Shown piece by piece: positions 1-5,402 of a DNA stretch of 7,735 bases (its first letter is position 1; each line of letters begins with the position of its first letter). The notes under the pieces were generated by a model that worked only from the letters and a program-made list of their open reading frames with translations, made no database searches and was not told the origin of the DNA. The translations under genes were made by a program, and so were the position numbers. Origin of the DNA: an uncultured Brachyspira sp. (GTDB taxonomy: Bacteria; Cyanobacteriota; Vampirovibrionia; Gastranaerophilales; Gastranaerophilaceae); the NCBI GenBank assembly GCA_900321895.1, contig ONYB01000007.1, positions 1-7,735 of the forward strand, in the 5' to 3' direction.

Positions 1-19
1 CGGACAATAAAATAATAGC

Positions 20-50
20 AAATCCTCGCAAAATTTTGCGAGGATTTTTT
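20..50 (+). terminator. Rho-independent terminator (possibly bidirectional)
   Basis: A perfect 28-base palindrome (20-47, arms of 14) has a GC-containing stem core, CCTCGC/GCGAGG, and runs directly into a T tract at 45-50. On the plus strand this is a textbook intrinsic terminator, probably for a plus-strand gene ending left of the window. On the minus strand the stem is followed by a weaker T-rich stretch, so it may also stop read-through from the uxs-ugd operon, which ends at 183 and has no other clear terminator. Confidence 0.85.
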
Positions 51-145
51 ATGTTGAAAATTTCTCTAAGCTTCTCCCTCTACCTTTTAGATAGCTGCAG
101 TGTGGGAAAACGCAGTGTCATCAATACTAGCTTTACATAAAGGGC

Positions 146-173
146 TTTTCACTTTTCACCCTTCACTTCTCAC
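146..173. repeat. Four degenerate heptamer repeats (YYYTCAC)
   Basis: Four consecutive seven-base units, TTTTCAC, TTTTCAC, CCTTCAC and TTCTCAC, share the form YYYTCAC. They lie just beyond the ugd stop codon, in its 3' untranslated region on the minus strand. Short tandem heptamers of this kind occur as dispersed repeats in several bacteria, including cyanobacteria. Whether this one is dispersed in this genome cannot be seen here. Confidence 0.5.
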
Positions 174-182
174 TTATTATTT

Positions 183-1490
183 TTACATAGTCTTTTTGCC
201 GATTTGGGTGTATTCAAACCCTCTTTCCAACAAGCGTTTTGCGTTGTACTGATTTCTGCCGTCGAAGATTACAGGGGTTTTCAAAAGTGATTTTATTCTG
301 TCAAAATCAGGTCTTCTGAATTCGTTCCATTCTGTCAACAACAGCATTGCGTCCGCACCGTTCAATGCGTCGTAAGAGGATTTTGCGTATTCAATTCTGT
401 CTTTGAAAATAAATCTTGCACTGTCAAATGCTTTAGGGTCATACGCTTGAACCTTTGCTCCTCTTTCCAACAAGGCATTGATAATAGTGATTGCAGGAGC
501 TTCTCGCATATCGTTTGTTTTAGGTTTGAACGCCAATCCCCATACGGCAAAGGTTTTGCCTGTCAAATCTTCGCCGAAACGGTTCAAGATTTTTTTGATA
601 AATACTTGACGTTGTCTTTTGTTGACGTCATCTGCTGACTGTAAAAGCTGATAGTCGCATTCGTTATCTTTTGCGATTTTTAAAAGTGCCTTGACGTCTT
701 TCGGGAAACAGCTTCCGCCATATCCGAGCCCCGGGAAAAGGAACTGTGAACCGATACGTTTGTCGGCACACATCCCAATTCTGACCATTTCTGCGTCAGC
801 ACCGACTTTTTCGCAAATATTGGCAATTTCGTTTGCATAAGAAATTTTTACTGCCAAGAAGGAATTTGCCGCATATTTTGTCATTTCGGCAGATTTTACA
901 TCCATAATGATTACAGGGTTGCCTGTTCTCAAGAACGGTGCATACAATTCCTGCATAATTTCGGTTGCTTTTTGTGAATTTGAACCGATTACAACCCTGT
1001 CAGGTTTTAAAAAGTCGTCAACAGCAGCACCCTGTTTCAAAAATTCAGGGTTTGAAACAACGTCGAAATCCCCGTCGTATACGGATTTGATGATGTCCGT
1101 AACTTTGTCCGCAGTGCCAACAGGAACGGTGGATTTGTCAACGATAACTTTGTAACCGTTCATTGATTTACCGATGCTTTCCGCAACTTGGCAAACATAT
1201 TTCAAATCCGCCGAACCGTCTTCTCCCTGTGGAGTTCCGACTGCGATAAAGCATACGAGTGACTTTTGAACAGATTCTTTTATGTCAGATGAAAATGTCA
1301 GTCTGCCTTCCGAAACATTTACTTTTATTAATTCTTCAAGCCCCGGTTCATAGATTGGAACAATGCCTTTTTCCAGTTTTGCAAGTTTTTCCAAGTCGTT
1401 GTCTACACAAACTACAGAGTTTCCCATTTCTGCAAGACAAGTTCCGACAACAAGACCTACGTATCCCGTTCCGACTACACATACTTTCAT
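183..1490 (-). CDS. ugd: UDP-glucose 6-dehydrogenase
   Basis: This enzyme oxidises UDP-glucose twice with NAD+ to give UDP-glucuronate in the cytoplasm. The 435-residue protein has normal family length. The N-terminal Rossmann fold starts at residue 1 with the dinucleotide motif GTGYVGLVVG (7-16) and the acidic D30 that binds the NAD ribose. The family motifs follow in order: STVPVGT (120-126), NPEFLKQGAA (147-156) with E149, the central-helix segment TKYAANSFLA (204-213), and the catalytic loop GYGGSCFPKD (256-265) with nucleophile C261 and D265. The C-terminal UDP-binding domain contains WGLAFKPKTNDMREAP. The gene is the distal member of an operon: its ATG directly abuts the TAG of uxs, and its Shine-Dalgarno AAGGAG lies inside the last codons of uxs, so translation is probably coupled. 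UDP-mannose/UDP-ManNAc dehydrogenases are relatives, but the motifs and the uxs partner favour UDP-glucose. Confidence 0.95.
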   Translation of the reverse strand: MKVCVVGTGYVGLVVGTCLAEMGNSVVCVDNDLEKLAKLEKGIVPIYEPGLEELIKVNVSEGRLTFSSDIKESVQKSLVCFIAVGTPQGEDGSADLKYVCQVAESIGKSMNGYKVIVDKSTVPVGTADKVTDIIKSVYDGDFDVVSNPEFLKQGAAVDDFLKPDRVVIGSNSQKATEIMQELYAPFLRTGNPVIIMDVKSAEMTKYAANSFLAVKISYANEIANICEKVGADAEMVRIGMCADKRIGSQFLFPGLGYGGSCFPKDVKALLKIAKDNECDYQLLQSADDVNKRQRQVFIKKILNRFGEDLTGKTFAVWGLAFKPKTNDMREAPAITIINALLERGAKVQAYDPKAFDSARFIFKDRIEYAKSSYDALNGADAMLLLTEWNEFRRPDFDRIKSLLKTPVIFDGRNQYNAKRLLERGFEYTQIGKKTM

Positions 1491-2441
1491 CTATTTATTC
1501 TCCTTTATTTTTCTGTCAAAATATTCTATTGTTTTTGTCAAACCTTCACGGATGTCGACTTTCGGCTCCCAATCGAGTTCTTTTTTCGCAAGCGAAATGT
1601 CAGGTTTCCTCTGGGTTGGATCATCCCCCGGAAGCGGTTTGTAAACGATTTTTGAATTTGAATTTGTCATTTCTATGATTAATTTTGCAAAATCCAAAAT
1701 CGTTCTTTCGGACGGATTGCCCAAGTTTACAGGTCCTATGAACTTTTGCGGGTTGTTCATCATTCTGACGATACCTTCTACCAAGTCCGAAACGTAGCAG
1801 AATGAACGAGTTTGCGAACCGTCGCCGTAAATTGTGATATCGTGGTTTTGCAAAGCCTGAACAATGAAGTTTGAAACAACACGTCCATCGTTCATATCCA
1901 TGTTCGGTCCGTATGTATTAAAGATTCGTATAATTCTTGTATCAACGCCGTTTTGTCTGTGGTAATCCATCATAAGTGTTTCAGCACAGCGTTTCCCTTC
2001 GTCATAACAACTTCTGATTCCTATAGGGTTTACATTTCCCCAGTAATCTTCTCTTTGCGGGTGAACTTTAGGGTCACCGTAGACTTCACTTGTTGAAGCT
2101 TGCAAAATTGTCGCTCTGCAACGTTTTGCAAGTCCGAGCATGTGAGTTACCCCGATTACTGAGGTTTTAATTGTTTTGATTGCGTTGTACTGGTAGTGTG
2201 GCGGGCTTGCAGGGCACGCCATGTTATAAATCTGATCAACCTCTGCAAAATATTCCTTCGTAATGTCATGACGAACCAATTCAAAATGGTCGTTTTTCAA
2301 TAAATGTCTGATATTATCCTTTGAACCGGTGAAAAAATTGTCAAGACAAATAACGTCATTGCCGTCCTGTAAAAGTCTTTCGCATAAATGACTTCCTATA
2401 AATCCGGCTCCACCTGTTACCAATACTCGTTTACTCATCAT
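1491..2441 (-). CDS. uxs: UDP-glucuronate decarboxylase (UDP-xylose synthase)
   Basis: This enzyme decarboxylates UDP-glucuronate to UDP-xylose, using the product of the adjacent ugd. The 316-residue protein is an extended short-chain dehydrogenase of normal length. It shows the NAD-binding GGAGFIGSHLC (10-20), acidic D34, the CPASPPHYQ segment (76-84) characteristic of UXS, the TSEVYGDP active-site strand (117-124) with the E that UXS uses in decarboxylation, and the catalytic pair Y146/K150 in YDEGK. Near the C-terminus, the TQRKPDISLAK segment carries the arginine expected to hold the substrate. These features separate it from dTDP-glucose dehydratase and UDP-galactose epimerase. Two ATGs are adjacent. 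The GAGG at 2444-2447 is 2 bases from the first and 5 from the second, so the true start may be 2438 (315 residues). It is the first gene of the operon, with its own promoter at 2464-2492. Confidence 0.93.
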   Translation of the reverse strand: MMSKRVLVTGGAGFIGSHLCERLLQDGNDVICLDNFFTGSKDNIRHLLKNDHFELVRHDITKEYFAEVDQIYNMACPASPPHYQYNAIKTIKTSVIGVTHMLGLAKRCRATILQASTSEVYGDPKVHPQREDYWGNVNPIGIRSCYDEGKRCAETLMMDYHRQNGVDTRIIRIFNTYGPNMDMNDGRVVSNFIVQALQNHDITIYGDGSQTRSFCYVSDLVEGIVRMMNNPQKFIGPVNLGNPSERTILDFAKLIIEMTNSNSKIVYKPLPGDDPTQRKPDISLAKKELDWEPKVDIREGLTKTIEYFDRKIKENK

Positions 2442-2442
2442 T

Positions 2443-2449
2443 CCCTCTC
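2443..2449 (-). promoter_or_regulatory. Ribosome binding site of uxs
   Basis: The minus strand reads GAGAGGG just upstream of two adjacent ATGs. The spacing fits the second ATG (2438-2436) better than the first (2441-2439), which makes the first methionine questionable. Confidence 0.6.
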
Positions 2450-2463
2450 TTAAACAAATTAGT

Positions 2464-2492
2464 ATTATATCCGAAGTTTAACACAAAGATAA
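2464..2492 (-). promoter_or_regulatory. Candidate promoter of the uxs-ugd operon
   Basis: The minus strand has a perfect -10 box TATAAT (2469-2464). Seventeen bases upstream is a weak -35-like TTATCT (2492-2487). The predicted start of transcription lies near 2457, leaving a short leader that contains the uxs ribosome binding site. The -35 match is poor, so an activator or an extended contact may be needed. Confidence 0.55.
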
Positions 2493-2530
2493 TCAAAAAT
2501 ACAGCAGTATAAAGTTTTTATTAAAAAAAC

Positions 2531-2558
2531 TTTTCAAAATTTTTATTAGGTGTATAAT
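2531..2558 (+). promoter_or_regulatory. Candidate promoter of the PQ-loop gene
   Basis: The plus strand has TTTTCA (2531-2536, four of six matches to TTGACA), a 16-base spacer, and a perfect TATAAT (2553-2558). It would produce a leader of about 120 bases that contains the structured segment at 2587-2649. It points away from the uxs promoter, making this a divergent control region. Confidence 0.5.
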
Positions 2559-2586
2559 ATGGGTGAAATTTTATATTACCCTCTTC

Positions 2587-2649
2587 CTTAAAATCTGGCA
2601 TTCGGCATTGCCTCAATCCGATTTTAAGCCCTCTCCCGGAGGTAGAGGG
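2587..2649 (+). repeat. Paired inverted repeats in the PQ-loop gene leader
   Basis: A perfect nine-base inverted repeat, CTTAAAATC (2587-2595) and GATTTTAAG (2620-2628), encloses 24 bases. It is followed at once by a hairpin, CCCTCT (2629-2634) and AGAGGG (2644-2649), with a nine-base loop. CCCTCT also occurs at 2579-2584 and could pair with the same 3' arm, so two alternative folds are possible. There is no T tract after the GC-rich hairpin, so it does not look like a terminator. It may be an mRNA leader structure or a small dispersed repeat. I recognise no known riboswitch. Confidence 0.5.
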
Positions 2650-2686
2650 GAAATTATAAGTAAAGATATAGGAAAGGACAAAAATC

Positions 2687-3007
2687 ATGAGCGTATATGA
2701 AGCAGGAATGCTTATTTGTTTCGGTGTAAGTTGGCCGCTTGCGGCATATAAAACGTATAAAGCAAAATGTGTGCACGGAAAAAGCATTTGGTTTTCTCTT
2801 TTGATTTTGCTCGGATATGTTTGCGGTATTGTGAATAAATTGCTGTACAGTTACGATATTGTGTTGGCATTGTATTTGCTGAACGTCCTGTTCTTGCTGA
2901 TAGATATGGGACTGTGGGTGAAATACAGGCACAATGTTCCGATAAATACAGTTAATCCCGCAAAGGAAGAAGTTACCGAAATTAACGAAGAAGTTGAGCT
3001 CCAATAG
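2687..3007 (+). CDS. Small PQ-loop (SemiSWEET-like) membrane protein
   Basis: The 106-residue protein appears to have three membrane helices (about residues 4-19, 34-54 and 57-77) and a charged, Glu-rich cytoplasmic tail (about 83-106). The helix-1 end and loop, SWPLAAYKTYKAKCVHGKS (15-33), match the PQ-loop layout: a conserved proline kinking helix 1, a basic loop, then G-x-S entering helix 2. The usual PQ pair is PL here. Single three-helix units of this type include SemiSWEET sugar transporters, which act as homodimers, but many bacterial members are uncharacterised, so no substrate is assigned. The start is supported by AAGGA (2674-2678), eight bases before the ATG. The gene is transcribed divergently from uxs and ends inside its own terminator, so it is probably monocistronic. 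Confidence 0.75.
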   Translation: MSVYEAGMLICFGVSWPLAAYKTYKAKCVHGKSIWFSLLILLGYVCGIVNKLLYSYDIVLALYLLNVLFLLIDMGLWVKYRHNVPINTVNPAKEEVTEINEEVELQ

Positions 3008-3024
3008 TAAATTGGAGCTCTTTT
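2996..3024 (+). terminator. Intrinsic terminator overlapping the PQ-loop stop codon
   Basis: A perfect 10-bp stem, GAGCTCCAAT (2996-3005) and ATTGGAGCTC (3011-3020), has a five-base loop and runs into CTCTTTTC. The TAG stop (3005-3007) falls at the stem-loop junction, so the final Glu-Leu-Gln codons make up the 5' arm. Confidence 0.85.
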
Positions 3025-3028
3025 CTGT

Positions 3029-3050
3029 TATAATAATCTAAAAAGTGAGG
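3029..3050 (+). promoter_or_regulatory. -10 box and ribosome binding site of the acetyltransferase gene
   Basis: A TATAAT (3029-3034) follows the preceding terminator, and GAGG (3047-3050) lies five bases before the ATG at 3056. No convincing -35 box is visible, because the upstream space is taken up by the terminator hairpin. Expression signals thus remain in front of a damaged gene. Confidence 0.4.
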
Positions 3051-3055
3051 TTATT

Positions 3056-3633
3056 ATGGACGAAAAAGAAAAAATGCTAAAGGGGCTTGCTTATCAGGCT
3101 TTTAAGGACAAAAAACTCTTTGAGGACAGAATAAAAGCAAAAGATTTGTGTTATGAATTTAACAGCTTGAAACCTTCACAAATTGAGGAGCGAAAGACGA
3201 TTATTCGTAAACTCTTCGGCAAAATTAAGGGTGATTTTAATATTGAATCAAACTTTTTCTGCGATTACGGCTACAATATCGAAATCGGCGAGAACTTTTA
3301 CATCAATCACAACTGCGTCATGCTCGATTGTAACAAGATAACTTTTGGTGATAACGTTTTGATTGGTCCTAATTGCAACTTTTTCTGTGCAATTCACCCG
3401 CTTGACACCGAAAACCGAAACAGCGGACTTGAATATGCATTGCCGATTACGGTCGGAGACAACGTGTGGTTTGGTAAAACGTTACGGTTTTGCCAAACGT
3501 TAAAATTGGCTCTGACACCGTAATTGGGGCAGGTAGCGTCGTAACAAAAGATATTCCGTCAGGGGTGGTTGCGGTCGGTAATCCGTGCAAAGTTTTGAGA
3601 TAAATTACCGAAGCTGATAAAAATAAATATTAA
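3056..3633 (+). pseudogene. Maltose/galactoside O-acetyltransferase, frameshifted
   Basis: The intact family transfers acetyl from acetyl-CoA to sugars through a left-handed beta-helix trimer. Residues 1-55 form the Mac N-terminal domain, and hexapeptide repeats follow, with the catalytic His114 in CAIHPLD. After G140 (codon ending at 3475) the frame leaves homology and stops at 3523. One base is missing in the A run at 3476-3479. With it restored, the next frame reads NVTVLPNVKIGSDTVIG and on to VGNPCKVLR, ending at TAA 3601-3603, about 182 residues and the normal length. That TAA also looks secondary: the same frame continues as ITEADKNKY to TAA at 3631-3633, and relatives commonly have an E or K at the stop position in REITEEDK-like tails. 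The truncated 155-residue product lacks the last beta-helix coils and is probably inactive. A sequencing error could explain the first lesion but hardly both. Confidence 0.85.
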
Positions 3634-3671
3634 GATTGTAAAAGTCGGAGATATTATTAAGGTTTAAGCTT

Positions 3672-3708
3672 TATAATTCAATTTTCTTCTCTAAAATATA
3701 ATCAGGAG
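3672..3708 (+). promoter_or_regulatory. -10 box and ribosome binding site of the small LuxR-type gene
   Basis: TATAAT occurs at 3672-3677 and again at 3697-3702. The second is too close to the gene to leave a leader containing the AGGAG (3704-3708), so the first is the better candidate. AGGAG lies six bases before the ATG at 3715. No good -35 box was found for either. Confidence 0.4.
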
Positions 3709-3714
3709 AAAGAA

Positions 3715-3918
3715 ATGGAAATAAGAAATTTAACCGAACGAGAAATGAATGTCCTCAAACTTTTGACGCAAGGGCTGGAAAATTCAGAGATTGCAAGTAT
3801 ACTTTTTATCAGTCCGCATACCGTAAAGGCTTGTGTCAGTTCGATTTTGAAGAAACTTTCCTCAAAAAACAGAACACAAGCGATTTATGTTGCGATGAAA
3901 AACGGCATGCTAATGTAG
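3715..3918 (+). CDS. Stand-alone LuxR/GerE-type HTH protein
   Basis: The 67-residue protein is nothing but a GerE/LuxR-type DNA-binding domain. It starts LTEREMNVLKLLTQGLENSE (6-25), then IASILFISPHTVKACVSSIL (26-45) with the HTH and recognition helix, then KKLSSKNRTQAIYVAMKNG. The start is fixed by AGGAG six bases upstream, and no receiver or ligand-binding domain is encoded in front of it. Such GerE-sized proteins act as dimeric transcription factors without phosphorylation. At position 40 it has Cys where most members, including the neighbour encoded at 5403-6071 (TAKAHVCNII), have His. It ends 110 bases before the sugar porter, on the same strand, with a dyad between them, which suggests but does not prove local regulation. 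A fragment of a decayed response regulator is possible, but the good ribosome site argues against it. Confidence 0.8.
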   Translation: MEIRNLTEREMNVLKLLTQGLENSEIASILFISPHTVKACVSSILKKLSSKNRTQAIYVAMKNGMLM

Positions 3919-3947
3919 CAAGAAATTTTGGGGATTTTCTTCACAAA

Positions 3948-3969
3948 ACTTTACAACCCCCTGTAAAGT
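3948..3969 (+). promoter_or_regulatory. Perfect dyad, candidate operator of the sugar porter
   Basis: ACTTTACA (3948-3955) and TGTAAAGT (3962-3969) form a perfect 8+8 inverted repeat around the six-base spacer ACCCCC. It ends exactly where the likely -35 box of the porter begins. There is no T tract after it on the plus strand, so an operator is more likely than a terminator for the small HTH gene. Confidence 0.5.
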
Positions 3970-4020
3970 CTGACAAAAACACGTTACAATATAAATATAC
4001 TGTGTTTATTGTTATGGGAG
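3970..4020 (+). promoter_or_regulatory. Candidate promoter and ribosome site of the sugar porter
   Basis: CTGACA (3970-3975) matches five of six -35 bases. AT-rich -10-like boxes follow: TACAAT at 3985-3990, TATAAA at 3990-3995, TAAATA at 3992-3997 and TATACT at 3996-4001. Only TAAATA has normal spacing (16 bases), so the exact -10 is uncertain. GGGAG (4016-4020) lies eight bases before the ATG at 4029. Confidence 0.4.
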
Positions 4021-4028
4021 CATAAAAA

Positions 4029-5399
4029 ATGAGAAAAATTGCGTTTTTATGGTTGTATGTTGTTGCGATAGTGGCATCTTTGGGCGGATTGTTGTCTGGT
4101 TATGACACAGGCGTAATCTCTGGTGCACTGTTGTTTATAAACGAATCTTGGAATTTGTCGGATTCTATGCAGGGAATTTTGGTAAGTTCCGTATTGATAG
4201 GTGCTGTCATCGGGGCAGCCACAAATGGAATTTTGGCTGATGTTTTCGGTAGAAAAAAGATAATTATGGCGACTGCCGTAATTTTTATCACAGGTTCGAT
4301 TTTGTGCGGGCTTGCTCCCAATATCTATGTGCTGATTGCCTCAAGAATACTTGTCGGGCTTGCTGTCGGCATAGTAAACTTTGTCGTTCCCCTGTATTTG
4401 TCAGAGGTTTCGCCGAAGGCTCTTCGTGGAACTCTTGTATCGCTCTACCAGTGGGCAATTACGGCAGGAATTTTGTTCTCATACTTTATTAATGCTGCGT
4501 TTGCACAAGCTGTTTATAACTGGCGTTGGATGTTGATGGCAGGAATTTTACCTGGGGCGGTTTTGCTTGTCGGAATGCTCTTTATGGGTGATACTCCGAG
4601 ATGGCTTGTCAGCAAAAATCGTGACGAAGAAGCAAAAAGAGTTCTCAAAAAGATTGAACCGGATACGGATGTTGACGCTGAAATTAAGCAAATAAAAGAT
4701 ACAATCAACGCAGAAAGTGGCGGTGCAAAATCAAATTTCAGGTTTAAAAAGTGGATGATTATGCCGTTTGTTGTCGGTATCGGGATTATGTTTGCCCAAA
4801 TTTGTACAGGGATAAACACGATTATTTACTACGCCCCGACGATATTTAAAACGGCAGGGTTTGACTCAAACCTTAACGCAATTTATGCAACGACGGGAAT
4901 TGGAGTTGTAAACTTCCTGATGACGATTGTTGCGGTATTTTTCACGGACAGGCTCGGCAGAAAACCTCTTTTGTACTTCGGTTTGACGGGCGTAATGCTG
5001 AGTTTGTTTGCCTTGGGTTCGGCGTTTGCCTTTGAGGGCGTTTTGGGTGCTAATTTGAAATGGGTTGCTGTCGGAAGTTTGGTAACTTATATTATTTGTT
5101 TTGCGATGAGCCTCGGACCTATCGGTTGGATTATCGTATCAGAAGTCTTTCCGCTCAAGATAAGAGGACTTGCGATGAGCATTTGTACGGTTGCGAACTT
5201 CGCCTTCAATTTCTTTGTTGTCGGAAGTTTTCCGATATTAATGCACAGAATTGGCGGGGCGTATACGTTCTGGGGCTTTGCTGCAGTATCGTTCTTGTGC
5301 ATAGTCTTTGTATACTTCTTTGTACCTGAAACTAAGGGAATTTCCTTAGAGCAAATCGAATCCAACTGGTTGCGTGGCGTAAAACCAAGGGAGTTCTAA
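4029..5399 (+). CDS. Sugar porter family MFS transporter
   Basis: The 456-residue, 12-helix inner-membrane carrier belongs to the sugar porter family (XylE, GalP, AraE, GLUT), probably a proton symporter. Family signatures in order are GGLLSGYDTGVISGA (19-33) with D26, equivalent to the XylE proton-site Asp27; the loop motif DVFGRKK (71-77); R106 in RILVGLAVG; PLYLSEVSPKALRG (121-134); GDTPRWLV (187-194), a form of PESPRWL; QICTGINTIIYYAP (257-270); DRLGRKP (307-313); GPIGWIIVSEVFP (363-375); and PETKG (433-437). By alignment from memory with XylE, Q141, Q257, N263 and W367 of the sugar site are kept, while the equivalents of Q175, Q289 and Q415 are Ile149, Ile258 and Asn390. The substrate therefore may not be xylose and is left open. 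The gene is tail to tail with the response regulator, three bases apart. Confidence 0.92.
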   Translation: MRKIAFLWLYVVAIVASLGGLLSGYDTGVISGALLFINESWNLSDSMQGILVSSVLIGAVIGAATNGILADVFGRKKIIMATAVIFITGSILCGLAPNIYVLIASRILVGLAVGIVNFVVPLYLSEVSPKALRGTLVSLYQWAITAGILFSYFINAAFAQAVYNWRWMLMAGILPGAVLLVGMLFMGDTPRWLVSKNRDEEAKRVLKKIEPDTDVDAEIKQIKDTINAESGGAKSNFRFKKWMIMPFVVGIGIMFAQICTGINTIIYYAPTIFKTAGFDSNLNAIYATTGIGVVNFLMTIVAVFFTDRLGRKPLLYFGLTGVMLSLFALGSAFAFEGVLGANLKWVAVGSLVTYIICFAMSLGPIGWIIVSEVFPLKIRGLAMSICTVANFAFNFFVVGSFPILMHRIGGAYTFWGFAAVSFLCIVFVYFFVPETKGISLEQIESNWLRGVKPREF

Positions 5400-5402
5400 A
5401 AG

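Noticed and set aside
1..15. Possible 3' end of a plus-strand gene (codons ending in TAA at 13-15)
   Set aside because: A terminator follows, so an upstream gene is likely, but five codons cannot establish the frame or the product.
51..140. 29-codon frame beginning in the terminator tail
   Set aside because: It has no ribosome binding site, starts directly after a terminator, and encodes nothing recognisable.
1259..1678. Long plus-strand frame antisense to the ugd-uxs junction
   Set aside because: It is a shadow of two well-supported genes, with no start signals and an implausible composition.
2521..3004. Minus-strand open frames opposite the PQ-loop gene
   Set aside because: They have low-complexity, His/Cys/Phe-rich translations with no domain and no ribosome site. 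The plus-strand gene has a promoter, ribosome site, membrane helices and a terminator.
3470..3523. Programmed -1 frameshift in the acetyltransferase gene
   Set aside because: Reaching the correct frame needs a slip after AAA at 3476-3478, but the slipped codon would be TAA (3475-3477), a mismatch for lysine tRNA, and the A run is only four long. Ordinary mutation fits better, particularly with the apparent second lesion.
3948..3969. Dyad as a terminator for the small HTH gene
   Set aside because: The stem is AT-rich with no T tract after it on the plus strand, and it adjoins a -35-like box.
3831..4025. 64-codon plus-strand frame overlapping the small HTH gene and the porter leader
   Set aside because: It is out of frame with the HTH gene, runs through the dyad and promoter region, and its translation resembles no protein family.
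2687..5399. A single sugar-uptake operon from the PQ-loop gene through the porter
   Set aside because: A strong terminator at 2996-3024 and separate -10 boxes before each gene argue for separate transcription units.
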